Source: CBDDBK01 sp965225715 | GTDB lineage: Bacteria; Bacteroidota; Bacteroidia; Cytophagales; Flammeovirgaceae | Direction of reading: 5' to 3' | NCBI GenBank assembly: GCA_965225715.1 | Contig: CBDDBK010000004.1 | Location: 558,001-622,000 of the forward strand | DNA: 64,000 nt | Shown here: positions 55,413 to 64,000 of the stretch, in pieces | Position numbering within the stretch: the stretch's first letter is position 1 | Layout of the letters: every line of letters begins with the position of its first letter | Made by a program: the position numbers and the translations under genes | Notes under the pieces: model-generated | What the model saw: only the letters and a program-made list of their open reading frames with translations | Databases searched by the model: none | What the model was told of the DNA's origin: nothing

Positions 55413-56009
55413 TTAAGATTTTAAACCGTATTTAATGAGATCTTCTAAATCTAAATGAGTTCCATATTTTTTAAGAACAGCTTGAATATTTTTATGGGCT
55501 ACTTTCTTATCAAGTCCTAATTTAACAAGAGCAGAAATAGCTTCTTTTTCATGAGGTACTAAAGTGGAAAGATGTAAATTTGAAAGGTTTGAATCGGTTA
55601 TATTCATTTTTTGTACCTTATCTTTAAGATCTAAAATGATACGTTTAGCTGTTTTAATACCTATACCTTTAACCTGTTGAAAAACATCTACTTCTTCCTG
55701 TTGAATAGCCCTGTAGATATCATCTACTTTTAATGAAGAAAGTAATATTAAAGCGGAAATCGTACTTATACCACTCACTTGTATAAGCATCAAAAAAGCT
55801 GTTTTTTCTTCTAAATTACTAAAACCGTATAATACTAATTTATCCTCTTTTACCAACAAATAAGTATACAGCTTAATTTGTTGTTTTTCGTCTTTAAGAG
55901 AAGTATACGTATTTAAAGAAATTTTAATTTCATAAAAAATAGGACCTGCTTTTAAAACAACTTGAGTTGTTTTTTTTTCTATTAAATTTCCTTCTATAGC
56001 ATGATACAT
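55413..56009 (-). CDS. ruvA: Holliday junction branch-migration protein RuvA
   Basis: 198 residues. N-terminal OB fold (IEGNLIEKKTTQVVLKAGPI), two helix-hairpin-helix motifs (VSGISTISALILL and VKGIGIKTAKRIILDLKDKV), and the C-terminal RuvB-contact domain (about 150-198). Binds four-way junctions and loads RuvB. Lies 21 bases after pyk. Confidence 0.95.
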   Translation of the reverse strand: MYHAIEGNLIEKKTTQVVLKAGPIFYEIKISLNTYTSLKDEKQQIKLYTYLLVKEDKLVLYGFSNLEEKTAFLMLIQVSGISTISALILLSSLKVDDIYRAIQQEEVDVFQQVKGIGIKTAKRIILDLKDKVQKMNITDSNLSNLHLSTLVPHEKEAISALVKLGLDKKVAHKNIQAVLKKYGTHLDLEDLIKYGLKS

Positions 56010-56030
56010 AAATTTATTTTTAGTTTTAAA

Positions 56031-57467
56031 CTATTTGGTCTCATTAATTCGAACATTATTGGTATGAGCATGTTGCAAAGGCATACTTGAGGTGTTAATA
56101 TAAATATCTCCTTTTCTAATAATATTATTTTCTTTTAGGTGTTTTTCAATATAGGCATAAGCCTCATCAGTACTTTCAAAATTTTTGCAAACAAATGTTC
56201 TTATACCCCAAACCAAAGACAAAGCACATAATAAAAATTTATTTGGAGTATAAATAATAATATCGGCTTCCGGTCTAAAACTTGAAAGACGTCTGGCTGA
56301 AAAACCTGATTGGCTAATACTGGCAATTAAATGCGTATTTGTATTACTCGAAAGTTTTGCCGCTATTTCAAGAACTAAACTACTACGAGTATCGTCGCCT
56401 TCATAACTTTCCAAATCATAATATCTATTATAAATATTAGCATTAGATTCTACATATTTTATAATTTGCTTCATACATTTAATTACTTCAGTAGGGTACT
56501 TTCCTGTAGCAGTTTCTGCACTTAACATGACCGCATCAGCGCCATCGGTAATAGCATTAGCAACATCTACAGCTTCGGCACGGGTAGGGCGAAAATTTTC
56601 TATCATACTTTCCATCATTTGGGTTGCTACAATGACAGGTTTAGCTTTTTTACGGGCTTTTTGAATAATTGTTTTTTGAAGTACTGGTAATTGTTCAAAA
56701 TCCATTTCGACCCCTAAATCTCCTCTTGCAACCATAACCCCATCAGTTAAATCAATAATGCTATCAATATGTTTTATAGCTTCAGGTCGCTCTATTTTGG
56801 CGATGACTTTAATGTTTTTATCGGCAATTGTTGTTTTTAAATTCATAATTTCCGATGCCCTACGTACAAAAGAAATGGCTATCCAATGAACCCCTTGTTC
56901 TAATCCAAAAGCCAAATCTTCCTTGTCTTTTTGGGTTAAAGCAGGCAAAGATATATCTGTATCAGGCAAGTTAATACCTTTTTTTTCTTTTAAAAGTCCA
57001 CCATGTATAACCCGTGTAATGACTTCCTCGGCTTTGGTCTTTATTTTTACAACTTCCAATTTAAGTTGCCCATCATCCATTAATATAGTATCACCTACTT
57101 TAACATCTTTAACTATATTTTTATAGGTTGTAGATACTCTTCCGTCTCTACCAATACTTTCATCAATACTAATCGTAAAACTATCCCCATCATTTAAAAC
57201 TATCGATCCATTTTCAATACTTCCGACTCTAATTTTAGGACCTTGTAAATCTTGTAAAATTGCTAAATTAAAACCTAAATCATTATTTAGCTCTTTGATA
57301 GCTTCGATGATAGCTAGTTTATCTTCATGACTACCATGTGAAAAATTAAGCCGGAACACATTGACACCTGCCACAGCCAATTGCAATAATTTTTCTTTTG
57401 TATTACAAGCAGGACCTACGGTAGCTACAATTTTAGTTCTTGAGTAATTTTGATTCATAATAGGCAA
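56031..57467 (-). CDS. pyk: Pyruvate kinase
   Basis: 478 residues. Catalytic TIM barrel with RLNFSHGSHEDK (about 39-50), KIERPEAIKHID (about 222-233) and MVARGDLGVE (about 245-254), a B-domain lid (about 73-170), and a C-terminal domain. Converts PEP + ADP to pyruvate + ATP, the last step of glycolysis. Start ATG 57467 or 57458 (MNQNYSRTKIVA); the second gives a more typical N-terminus. Confidence 0.97.
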   Translation of the reverse strand: MPIMNQNYSRTKIVATVGPACNTKEKLLQLAVAGVNVFRLNFSHGSHEDKLAIIEAIKELNNDLGFNLAILQDLQGPKIRVGSIENGSIVLNDGDSFTISIDESIGRDGRVSTTYKNIVKDVKVGDTILMDDGQLKLEVVKIKTKAEEVITRVIHGGLLKEKKGINLPDTDISLPALTQKDKEDLAFGLEQGVHWIAISFVRRASEIMNLKTTIADKNIKVIAKIERPEAIKHIDSIIDLTDGVMVARGDLGVEMDFEQLPVLQKTIIQKARKKAKPVIVATQMMESMIENFRPTRAEAVDVANAITDGADAVMLSAETATGKYPTEVIKCMKQIIKYVESNANIYNRYYDLESYEGDDTRSSLVLEIAAKLSSNTNTHLIASISQSGFSARRLSSFRPEADIIIYTPNKFLLCALSLVWGIRTFVCKNFESTDEAYAYIEKHLKENNIIRKGDIYINTSSMPLQHAHTNNVRINETK

Positions 57468-57562
57468 AAATCGATTATTCCTTAAATAATTAAAATATAA
57501 GGCATGTAAAACTTATAAAAACTTTCTCCTCCTAAATCTTAGGGCTGAATAACTTTTTCCAA

Positions 57563-57570
57563 CAAATATA
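57563..57570 (-). promoter_or_regulatory. Candidate -7 box for pyk-ruvA-pagL-like
   Basis: Minus-strand TATATTTG, about 95 bases before the pyk start; no well-spaced -33 element. Confidence 0.4.
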
Positions 57571-57702
57571 CTATCAAATTCTTTAAGTGTAGAAATAAAT
57601 AATTAAATAATTTTGTATTTTTCTGTTTATAACAGAAAATATAAATTGAATTAGACTATGGTCATCTCAAATAAAAAAACATTTTCTCTCTATTTTTAAT
57701 AT

Positions 57703-57788
57703 ATGTCATTTTAAAAAAGATTCTTAGGAGATTTAACTCGTTGGTATTGAAAATGAATTTTTCTGAGATAAATAATAGCATTGCTATA
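57703..57788 (+). repeat. Interspersed repeat R1 copy
   Basis: ATGTCATTTTAAAAAAGATT followed by CTTAGGAGATTTAACTCGTT, GGTATTGAAAATG and ATAGCATTGCTATA, between the divergent pyk and persulfide dioxygenase genes. Confidence 0.65.
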
Positions 57789-57855
57789 TATTTACATATT
57801 TTAAATAGTAATCAAATGTATTTAACTTTCAATATAGAACTTTTATATTAGTCTC

Positions 57856-59241
57856 ATGATAGTAGAACAGATTTATACAAATTGTTTAGCACAAGGTACT
57901 TACTATATTCATTGCGGTGGAGAAGCTGCAATCATAGATCCTTTACGTGAAATAACCCCATATATTCAAAGAGCTAAAAGAGATAAGGTTAATATCAAAT
58001 ATATTTTTGAAACGCACTTTCATGCTGATTTTATAAGTGGTCATGTTACTTTATCTGAAAAAACGAATGCGCCTATTATTTATGGACCAAATGCAAATCC
58101 TGCCTTCCAAGCCCATATTGCTAAAGATGAAGAATTATTCCAATTGGGCAAATCAACCATTAAAGTATTACATACACCAGGGCATACAATGGAAAGTAGC
58201 TGTTATCTACTCATTGATGAAAATGGAAAAGAACAAGCTATCTTTACCGGTGATACGTTATTTTTAGGTGATGTTGGAAGACCAGATCTAGCCCAAAAAG
58301 AAGCACATATTAGTCAAAAAGAATTAGCTACCATTCTTTTTGATAGCTTACGCAATAAAATTATGCCTTTACCAAATCATATTACTGTTTATCCTGCTCA
58401 TGGTGCAGGTAGTGCATGTGGAAAAAATATGATGAAAGAAACAGTAGACACTTTAGGCAATCAAAAAAAGGTTAATTACGCCTTACGTGCTAATATGACT
58501 AAAAAAGAATTTGTAAATGAAGTAACCTATGGACTTTTACCACCTCCTAAATATTTTCCTTCAAATGTTAAAATGAATAAAGAAGGTTATAAAGACATTG
58601 ATGAAATCTTAAAAATAGGATTAAAAACTCTTGATTTACAAAAATTTGAACTATTTTATACTCAAAAAAATGCTTTAATCTTAGATGTAAGAAAACCTCA
58701 AGAATTTGCAGAAGGTCATATCCCTAATAGTATTTTTATCGGTTTAGATGGTAGTTTTGCCCCTTGGGTAGGTGAAATAATTATAGATATAAAACAACCT
58801 ATCTTATTAGTAAGTCCTGAAGGTAGAGAAGCCGAAACCATTATTCGCCTTTCCAGAGTTGGCTTTGATAATACTTTGGGATACTTGAAAGGTGGATTTG
58901 AAACTTGGAAAAAATCAGGAAAAAAAATTAATAATGTGAAATCTATTCCTGCTTCTCAATTAGCTTTAATGTATAAAGAAGTAAAAAATAATATAGTTGA
59001 TGTAAGAAAAACTCCCGAGTATAATGCAAAACATGTAGTCGGAGCCAATAACATAGCTCTAAATCAATTGTATGATAGTTTAGATGAATTTTCTCAAAAT
59101 AAAAAATACTATATTTATTGTGCAGCAGGATACCGCTCAATGATTGCTTGTTCTATATTAAAATCAAAAGGTTTCTATAATCTTATAGATATCAAAGGGG
59201 GGTTTGAGGCTATCGAAAAAGTAGACATACCATTACACTAG
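57856..59241 (+). CDS. Persulfide dioxygenase (ETHE1-like) fused to two rhodanese domains
   Basis: 461 residues. N-terminal metallo-beta-lactamase domain (about 1-235) with ETHFHADFISGH (metal ligands), TPGHTMES and FTGDTLF, as in sulfur dioxygenases that oxidise glutathione-type persulfides. Then two rhodanese domains: the first (about 265-355) has SPEGRE where the catalytic Cys loop should be, so it is probably inactive; the second (about 365-460) has the full CAAGYRS loop and should carry out sulfur transfer. Cytoplasmic sulfide/persulfide detoxification. Confidence 0.88.
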   Translation: MIVEQIYTNCLAQGTYYIHCGGEAAIIDPLREITPYIQRAKRDKVNIKYIFETHFHADFISGHVTLSEKTNAPIIYGPNANPAFQAHIAKDEELFQLGKSTIKVLHTPGHTMESSCYLLIDENGKEQAIFTGDTLFLGDVGRPDLAQKEAHISQKELATILFDSLRNKIMPLPNHITVYPAHGAGSACGKNMMKETVDTLGNQKKVNYALRANMTKKEFVNEVTYGLLPPPKYFPSNVKMNKEGYKDIDEILKIGLKTLDLQKFELFYTQKNALILDVRKPQEFAEGHIPNSIFIGLDGSFAPWVGEIIIDIKQPILLVSPEGREAETIIRLSRVGFDNTLGYLKGGFETWKKSGKKINNVKSIPASQLALMYKEVKNNIVDVRKTPEYNAKHVVGANNIALNQLYDSLDEFSQNKKYYIYCAAGYRSMIACSILKSKGFYNLIDIKGGFEAIEKVDIPLH

Positions 59242-59359
59242 CATTTTTTAAATAGACAATAGTTCAGGAATCTTATTAATAATTTGAAAATCTAAATTTT
59301 AAGTATTCTTTGAAAGAAGTTAGACTCTGTGTTGTAAAACTTTATATGGATTTTATAAA

Positions 59360-59437
59360 TTTTTAAATATTTGATTTTTAATAATTTATGTTTTCATATT
59401 TTTTATCTCGTGCAAAAAATTAGTATATATTCCTTTA
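59360..59437 (+). repeat. Interspersed repeat R3, copy 2
   Basis: TTTTTAAATATTTGATTTTT through TAGTATATATTCC parallels 25640-25716. Lies in the 289-bp gap, otherwise without a gene. Confidence 0.45.
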
Positions 59438-59531
59438 GACTTTCTATAAACTTTTTTTCTAAAAATATTTAAATTATATAATTATATAATAATCAAACCA
59501 TTATAAAAAACGTGCATGAGTAAAGTAGTTT

Positions 59532-60527
59532 TTAATAATATTCAAGGCTTCTTTGAGCAATGAATACAGTAGACTTAGTAGGGACTGCGGCATCATTTTG
59601 ATCTTTAAAGATTGTTTTATGTGAAGTTTTTTTAATCCAATTCCCATAAGAATCAAAATTATATTGATAAGTTATTTTCGATTTATGACTGTCACCTGAG
59701 TAATTGTAACTATTTATTTCGATTAGATTATCATTAGAATCATACTTAAACGTTTTTTTATACCTAAGATTTCCAGATATGTTATATCGACTTGTTTCAA
59801 TTTCATGACCTTTAGAATCATATTGGAAAGTCGTTTTATAATGAAGACTCCCATCTGGATTATAACTATTCATTTCAATTTCATGACCTTTAGAGTCATA
59901 TTCGGAAGTCCATTTATGTTCAAGGTTTCCCTCTGTATTGTATTTGTTTATTTCGATTAGATTATCTTTAGAATCATATTTATAAATCGTTTTATAGTTA
60001 ATATCTTCATCTGGATTATAGTGATTTTCTTCAGTGATATTACCTTTAGAATCATATTTGGAAGTCGTTTTATAATGAAGACTTCCATCCGGATTATAGT
60101 AATTTTCTTCAATTAGATTATCTTTAGAATTATATTTATAAGTCCATTTATAATGAAGGCTTTCATCCAGATTATAACTATTAATTTCAATTTTATTATT
60201 TTTAGAATCATATTTGGAAATCCATTTATGTTCGAGATTTCCTTCTATATTATATTTGTTTGTTTCAATTTCATTACCTTTAGAATCATATTTATAAGTC
60301 CATTTATAATTAATATCTTCGGATGGATTATAATTGGTTGTTTCTATTTTATTCCCTTGAGAATTGTACTTAGAGGTTACTTTAGAATTAAGATTCCCTT
60401 TAATTATTTTTCCTGATTGTTCTTTGGCATAATATACAGATTCTGAAAGGATTCTAAATTTTTCTTGACCTAAAGAAATAAAAAAAGAAAAAACTAAAAT
60501 GACTACAAAAAATAGTTTAGGGTTCAT
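59532..60527 (-). CDS. Secreted YD-like tandem-repeat protein
   Basis: 331 residues with a signal peptide (ending SLGQ), then about eleven repeats of about 24 residues, of the form YKYDSKGNLIEINxYNxxGxLxHKWT. This resembles the strand pattern of RHS/YD repeats, where a YDxxGN turn closes each beta hairpin, and it may form a beta-solenoid. No toxin or catalytic domain follows. Likely a periplasmic or surface protein; function unknown. Neighbouring repeats are similar at the DNA level, so copy number may vary. Confidence 0.65.
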   Translation of the reverse strand: MNPKLFFVVILVFSFFISLGQEKFRILSESVYYAKEQSGKIIKGNLNSKVTSKYNSQGNKIETTNYNPSEDINYKWTYKYDSKGNEIETNKYNIEGNLEHKWISKYDSKNNKIEINSYNLDESLHYKWTYKYNSKDNLIEENYYNPDGSLHYKTTSKYDSKGNITEENHYNPDEDINYKTIYKYDSKDNLIEINKYNTEGNLEHKWTSEYDSKGHEIEMNSYNPDGSLHYKTTFQYDSKGHEIETSRYNISGNLRYKKTFKYDSNDNLIEINSYNYSGDSHKSKITYQYNFDSYGNWIKKTSHKTIFKDQNDAAVPTKSTVFIAQRSLEYY

Positions 60528-60549
60528 AGGTTGATACTGTTAAGGTACT

Positions 60550-60643
60550 TATACTCAAATTACTTAAAAAAAAGATTTTTTAGGTTTCTAATTCATTCAT
60601 TTTGAAACAGAATATTTCGCAAAATAAAATAGCTTTGCTATAA
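60550..60643 (+). repeat. Interspersed repeat R1, long copy
   Basis: Shares TTTCGCAAAATAAAATAGCT and TTGCTATA with the 18629 copy; ATTACTTAAAAAAAAGATTT matches its start. Confidence 0.7.
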
Positions 60644-60699
60644 AAATAGTAGTATTTAATTTTATATATTATTGATATTAGGTCTATTTTTAATAATAT

Positions 60700-61935
60700 C
60701 TACACTTTCAATAATAAACGGACAGGGTTTTCGAGTAATTCTTTCATTCTATATAAAAAACTAACCGATTCTTTACCATCAATAATTCTATGATCATAGG
60801 ATAAAGCAAGGTACATGATAGGGCGTATAACCACTTCTCCATTGAGTGCTATAGGTCTTTGAACAATGTTATGCATACCCAAAATTGCCGACTGAGGTGC
60901 ATTAATAATTGGGGTTGAAAGCATAGAACCAAAAATTCCTCCGTTTGTAATGGTAAAATTACCTCCGCTCATTTCATCTATACTCAATTTATTATTTCTT
61001 GCTTTTGTTGCCAAACGAACAACCTCTTTTTCAAGTTCATCAAAAGAAAGTTTTTCTGCATTTCTAATGACAGGTACTACTAAACCTCGTGGAGAAGAAA
61101 CTGCTATAGAAACATCGCAATAATTATAATAAACCGCTTCTTGTTTATCAATTTGGGCACATACAGAAGGCCAATCTTGTAAGGCTATACAAGTAGCCTT
61201 AATAAAAAAAGACATAAAACCTAAACCAACCTCATGCTTATTTTTAAACTTTTCTTTATACTCTTTGCGAATATCCATAATTGCTTTCATATCAACTTCA
61301 TTGAAAGTTGTTAGCATAGCTGTTTCATTTTTGGCGCTTACCAAACGTTTAGCAATAGTTTTACGTAAAGCGCTTAAACGTTCTCTTTTTTCTTGTCTTT
61401 CTAATGGTTGAGAATTTTGAGACTTTTCTTTTATAGGCTGGGGCTTTTTAATTTCTACTGGTTTTTGAGCATTTAAAGCATCGGTTTTTGTAATACGTCC
61501 ATTTACACCTGTACCTTTAGCTATTTCAGAAGTACTGAGTCCTTTTTCTTTTAATATTTTACTGGCTGCAGGTGAAGGATGCCCAGAAGCATAGTTTGTA
61601 TCTGTATTTGCTTCACCATTTAATTTATGCTTGTCTTCAGAATCTAAATCTTTGGAAATTGATTCTGATTTTGCTTCTTCTTTTTTTGTAGGTTTTGCTT
61701 CAGTTTCTTTAATACGCCCAATCACCGTGCCTATAGCTACATTTTCACCTTCCTGAACCATAATTTCCAATTCACCAGAAGCCTCTGCCACAATTTCAAA
61801 ACCGGCCTTGTCCGATTCTAATTCGCAAATAATATCGCCTTGATCTACATAATCAAGGTTTTCTTTTTGCCATGAAGCTATGGTAACTTCTGTAATCGAT
61901 TCGCCTACACTTGGTATTATAATGTCTAAAGCCAT
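60700..61935 (-). CDS. odhB: 2-oxoglutarate dehydrogenase E2, dihydrolipoyl succinyltransferase
   Basis: 411 residues. Lipoyl domain (1-75) with the lipoylated Lys in ELESDKAGFE (about 43), a linker, a peripheral-subunit-binding domain (about 118-158: HPSPAASKILKEKGLSTSEI), and the catalytic acyltransferase domain (about 185-411) with the active-site SYDHRIIDG (about 382-390). The lipoyl and catalytic sequences are of the succinyl type. Forms the core that makes succinyl-CoA, the substrate of SucCD. The E1 gene is not adjacent: the 452 bases upstream hold no gene. Confidence 0.92.
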   Translation of the reverse strand: MALDIIIPSVGESITEVTIASWQKENLDYVDQGDIICELESDKAGFEIVAEASGELEIMVQEGENVAIGTVIGRIKETEAKPTKKEEAKSESISKDLDSEDKHKLNGEANTDTNYASGHPSPAASKILKEKGLSTSEIAKGTGVNGRITKTDALNAQKPVEIKKPQPIKEKSQNSQPLERQEKRERLSALRKTIAKRLVSAKNETAMLTTFNEVDMKAIMDIRKEYKEKFKNKHEVGLGFMSFFIKATCIALQDWPSVCAQIDKQEAVYYNYCDVSIAVSSPRGLVVPVIRNAEKLSFDELEKEVVRLATKARNNKLSIDEMSGGNFTITNGGIFGSMLSTPIINAPQSAILGMHNIVQRPIALNGEVVIRPIMYLALSYDHRIIDGKESVSFLYRMKELLENPVRLLLKV

Positions 61936-62230
61936 AATTTAATGTATAGTGTTAATGAATAATAAATAATAGTTAGTAGATTACGAATCTATGAAAATTA
62001 AAAATATTAAAAAGCAATGAATTAAATTTAAAAAAATTATTTAAAACCCAATATTTTAAAGTCTATAAAACCTCTAAAAACATTAAATTGAGTTATAAAA
62101 ATATTCCAAATCTACAATTGTCTTAGCAAAAATAAAGAAAAAAGATTACTTTTGAGATTTTAAATTTATAATTCGTGTTTTTCGAGAACTGAGTAAAAAC
62201 ATTAAATACTATTCTTTCATATAAAAACTA

Positions 62231-62323
62231 TTCAAAATGAAATGATTTTGAATATAAAAAAATTATATATTGGATACCCATTAAAAAAATAATTCAATTT
62301 GTGGTAAGAAGTTTAACCACAAA
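62231..62323 (+). other. Two short hairpins in the gap before gldF
   Basis: TTCAAAAT/ATTTTGAA (62231-62238, 62245-62252) and TTTGTGGT/ACCACAAA (62298-62305, 62316-62323). They lie 65-150 bases before the gldF start and may shape its leader. Nothing else is seen in 61936-62388. Confidence 0.35.
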
Positions 62324-62388
62324 ATTTATCAAAGATCTGAAATTTTATTATTGGTATTTATTAATTTTAAATTGTCAAATTAAAAATA

Positions 62389-63114
62389 ATGAACAGTATT
62401 TGGATTATCACCAAAAGAGAATTAGCTTCTTTTTTTGACTCTCTAATAGCCTATATCGTTATTATCGTATTTTTAGGATTAAGTGGTTTTTTTACTTGGC
62501 TTTATGGAAATCCTATCTTTTTGATTGAACAAGCCAGCCTTCAAGTATTTTTTTCTATTTCTTATTGGACCTTGTTTTTTTTCATTCCAGCCATCACCAT
62601 GCGGACGATAGCTGAAGAAAATAGGACAGGAACCATAGAGCTTTTGAGTACAAAAGCCGTTACAGATTGGCAAATTGTTATGGGTAAGTTTTTATCCTGT
62701 TTAATATTGATTTTAATCGCTTTGGTTACAACTTTACCTTACTATTTTACCATTTCTTATCTTGGAAAAATAGATCATGGTGCTGTTGTTGGAGGATATT
62801 TAGGATTATTATTAATAAGTGCTTGTTATACAGGTATAGGTGTGTTTGCCAGTGCTTTATCCAATAATCAAATCATCTCATTTCTTACGGCCTTATTTAT
62901 AGGAATTTTTTTCCACTTATTTTTTGGAATTATAGCCAGCACGCTACCGGGGGTAATAGGTGAAATTTTAATATTTTTAAGTACCCAAACTCATTTTGAA
63001 TCCATTTCCAGAGGCGTTATTGATTCCAGAGATATTATTTATTTTGCCTCTATTACATTTATAAGTCTACTCTTAGCCCGAACTATTCTTTCTAAAAGAA
63101 ATTGGACGAATTAG
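62389..63114 (+). CDS. gldF: Gliding-motility ABC transporter permease GldF
   Basis: 241 residues, six hydrophobic helices, starting WIITKRELASFFDSLIAYIV, then AITMRTIAEENRTGTIELLS, the GldF/ABC-2 permease signature. Partner of GldA (at 53286). gldG normally follows gldF; here pyrF follows after a 138-bp gap, so gldG is elsewhere or absent. Confidence 0.88.
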   Translation: MNSIWIITKRELASFFDSLIAYIVIIVFLGLSGFFTWLYGNPIFLIEQASLQVFFSISYWTLFFFIPAITMRTIAEENRTGTIELLSTKAVTDWQIVMGKFLSCLILILIALVTTLPYYFTISYLGKIDHGAVVGGYLGLLLISACYTGIGVFASALSNNQIISFLTALFIGIFFHLFFGIIASTLPGVIGEILIFLSTQTHFESISRGVIDSRDIIYFASITFISLLLARTILSKRNWTN

Positions 63115-63252
63115 ACTTTTTATTTTTCAAGTTAAAGAGGCCTATAGTAGCTAAATACTTTTTAAAATAACTATTTGGAAATCAGAGTCTTTTATTATAT
63201 TTCAAAATTTACTTTTTAACCATACAGAACTTTTTTTGAATTATAAATTAAA

Positions 63253-64000
63253 ATGACCCCACTCCAAAAACTTAAAGTTCAGATCAAAGAAAAAAAATCT
63301 TATTTGTGTATTGGTTTAGATACGGATTTAGCCAAAATACCACCGCATTTATTAACTTCTTATAATCCTATTTTAAGTTTTAATCAGGCTATTATCGAGG
63401 CAACCAAAGCCTACTCGGTAGCTTATAAAATTAATACCGCTTTTTACGAAGTACTTGGGTCAAAGGGTTGGGACATTTTAAAAAAAACTTTAGACTATAT
63501 TCCAGATAATATATTGACTATAGCCGATGCTAAAAGAGGAGATATCGGAAATACTGCTCAACAATATGCTCGTGCTTTTTTTGAAACCCTTAATTTTGAT
63601 GCCATAACCTTAGCACCTTATATGGGACGTGATAGTATTTCACCTTTTCTAAACTATAAAAATAAAGTTAGTATTTTATTGGCTTTAACATCTAATCAAA
63701 GCAGTTTAGATTTTGAAACTTTGAGACTTAAAAATGGAAATAAATTGTATGAAGAAATTATTATAAAGAGTCAAAAATGGATAAAATCAGATCAAAATAA
63801 TCAAATTATGTATGTTGTTGGAGCTACACAAGAACAAGATTTTAAAAAAATACGCGATTTAACATCAAAACATTTTTTATTGGTACCCGGTGTAGGAACG
63901 CAAGGTGGAAGTCTTGCCAAAGTATCTGAACAACTTTTAAATAGTAAAAATGGAGGACTTTTAGTTAATTTTTCCCGAAGTATTATTTACGCGTCTCAAG
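63253..64000 (+). CDS. pyrF: Orotidine 5'-phosphate decarboxylase (partial, runs off the window)
   Basis: The first 249 residues of a type 2 OMP decarboxylase (usual length about 270). Substrate-binding YLCIGLDTDL near residues 17-26, catalytic ADAKRGDIGNT near 92-102, then APYMGRDS and LLVPGVGTQGG. Makes UMP, the last step of pyrimidine synthesis. Open to the window edge without a stop. Confidence 0.95.
   Translation, partial: MTPLQKLKVQIKEKKSYLCIGLDTDLAKIPPHLLTSYNPILSFNQAIIEATKAYSVAYKINTAFYEVLGSKGWDILKKTLDYIPDNILTIADAKRGDIGNTAQQYARAFFETLNFDAITLAPYMGRDSISPFLNYKNKVSILLALTSNQSSLDFETLRLKNGNKLYEEIIIKSQKWIKSDQNNQIMYVVGATQEQDFKKIRDLTSKHFLLVPGVGTQGGSLAKVSEQLLNSKNGGLLVNFSRSIIYASQ

Overview
The window is from a low-GC member of the Bacteroidota, most likely a free-living or gliding Cytophagales-type lineage. 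Lineage markers are type IX secretion genes (PorQ, a PorE-like OmpA protein, T9SS sorting tails), the gliding genes gldA and gldF, Bacteroidota-restricted families (DUF2480, DUF4301, LptE-type lipoprotein), a SecA without a C-terminal zinc finger, and -7 boxes of the TAnnTTTG type. I cannot name the species.

Layout: 0-3 kb has sucC and an unusual PAS-UbiA prenyltransferase fusion, then a gene-poor kilobase with two MITE-like elements. 3.8-9.7 kb holds a metal permease-gmk-dctQ operon, an outer-membrane protein, a DUF4301 protein and an XRE-S24 regulator. 10-18.6 kb, on the minus strand, holds secA, a frameshifted GH3/beta-lactamase lipoprotein, a DnaQ-like exonuclease and DUF2480. 18.6-22.7 kb has an IS4-type transposase with a MITE at its 5' end, then tuf with tRNA-Thr, -Gly and -Tyr and a repetitive coiled-coil gene. 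23-32 kb covers a membrane protein, porQ, a PLP enzyme, a sigma-54 activator with lptE, a PorE-like protein, an L,D-transpeptidase and tRNA-Asp. 32-36.3 kb has comEC, mazG and a decayed IS5-family element. 36.3-45.4 kb is a tandem array of three giant LRR/Ig/cadherin-like T9SS cargo proteins. 45.8-50 kb has uvrA and a DNA methyltransferase fused to a GIY-YIG-type domain, followed by a perfect 132-bp repeat of the methylase 5' end. 50.3-64 kb has an HTH-less NtrC-type regulator, a degenerate double ABC ATPase, gldA, a PagL-like deacylase, ruvA, pyk, a persulfide dioxygenase-rhodanese, a YD-like repeat protein, the 2-oxoglutarate dehydrogenase E2, gldF and a partial pyrF.

Connections: SecA exports T9SS substrates, PorQ and PorE-like belong to the T9SS envelope machinery, and the three LRR proteins carry the T9SS sorting tail, so machinery and cargo sit in the same window. 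SucC and the E2 subunit catalyse consecutive TCA steps. Intergenic DNA is rich in short interspersed repeats, MITEs and decaying ISs. The most notable items are the LRR array with repeat shuffling, the methylase-nuclease fusion with its truncated duplicate, the degenerate ABC protein and the PAS-UbiA fusion.
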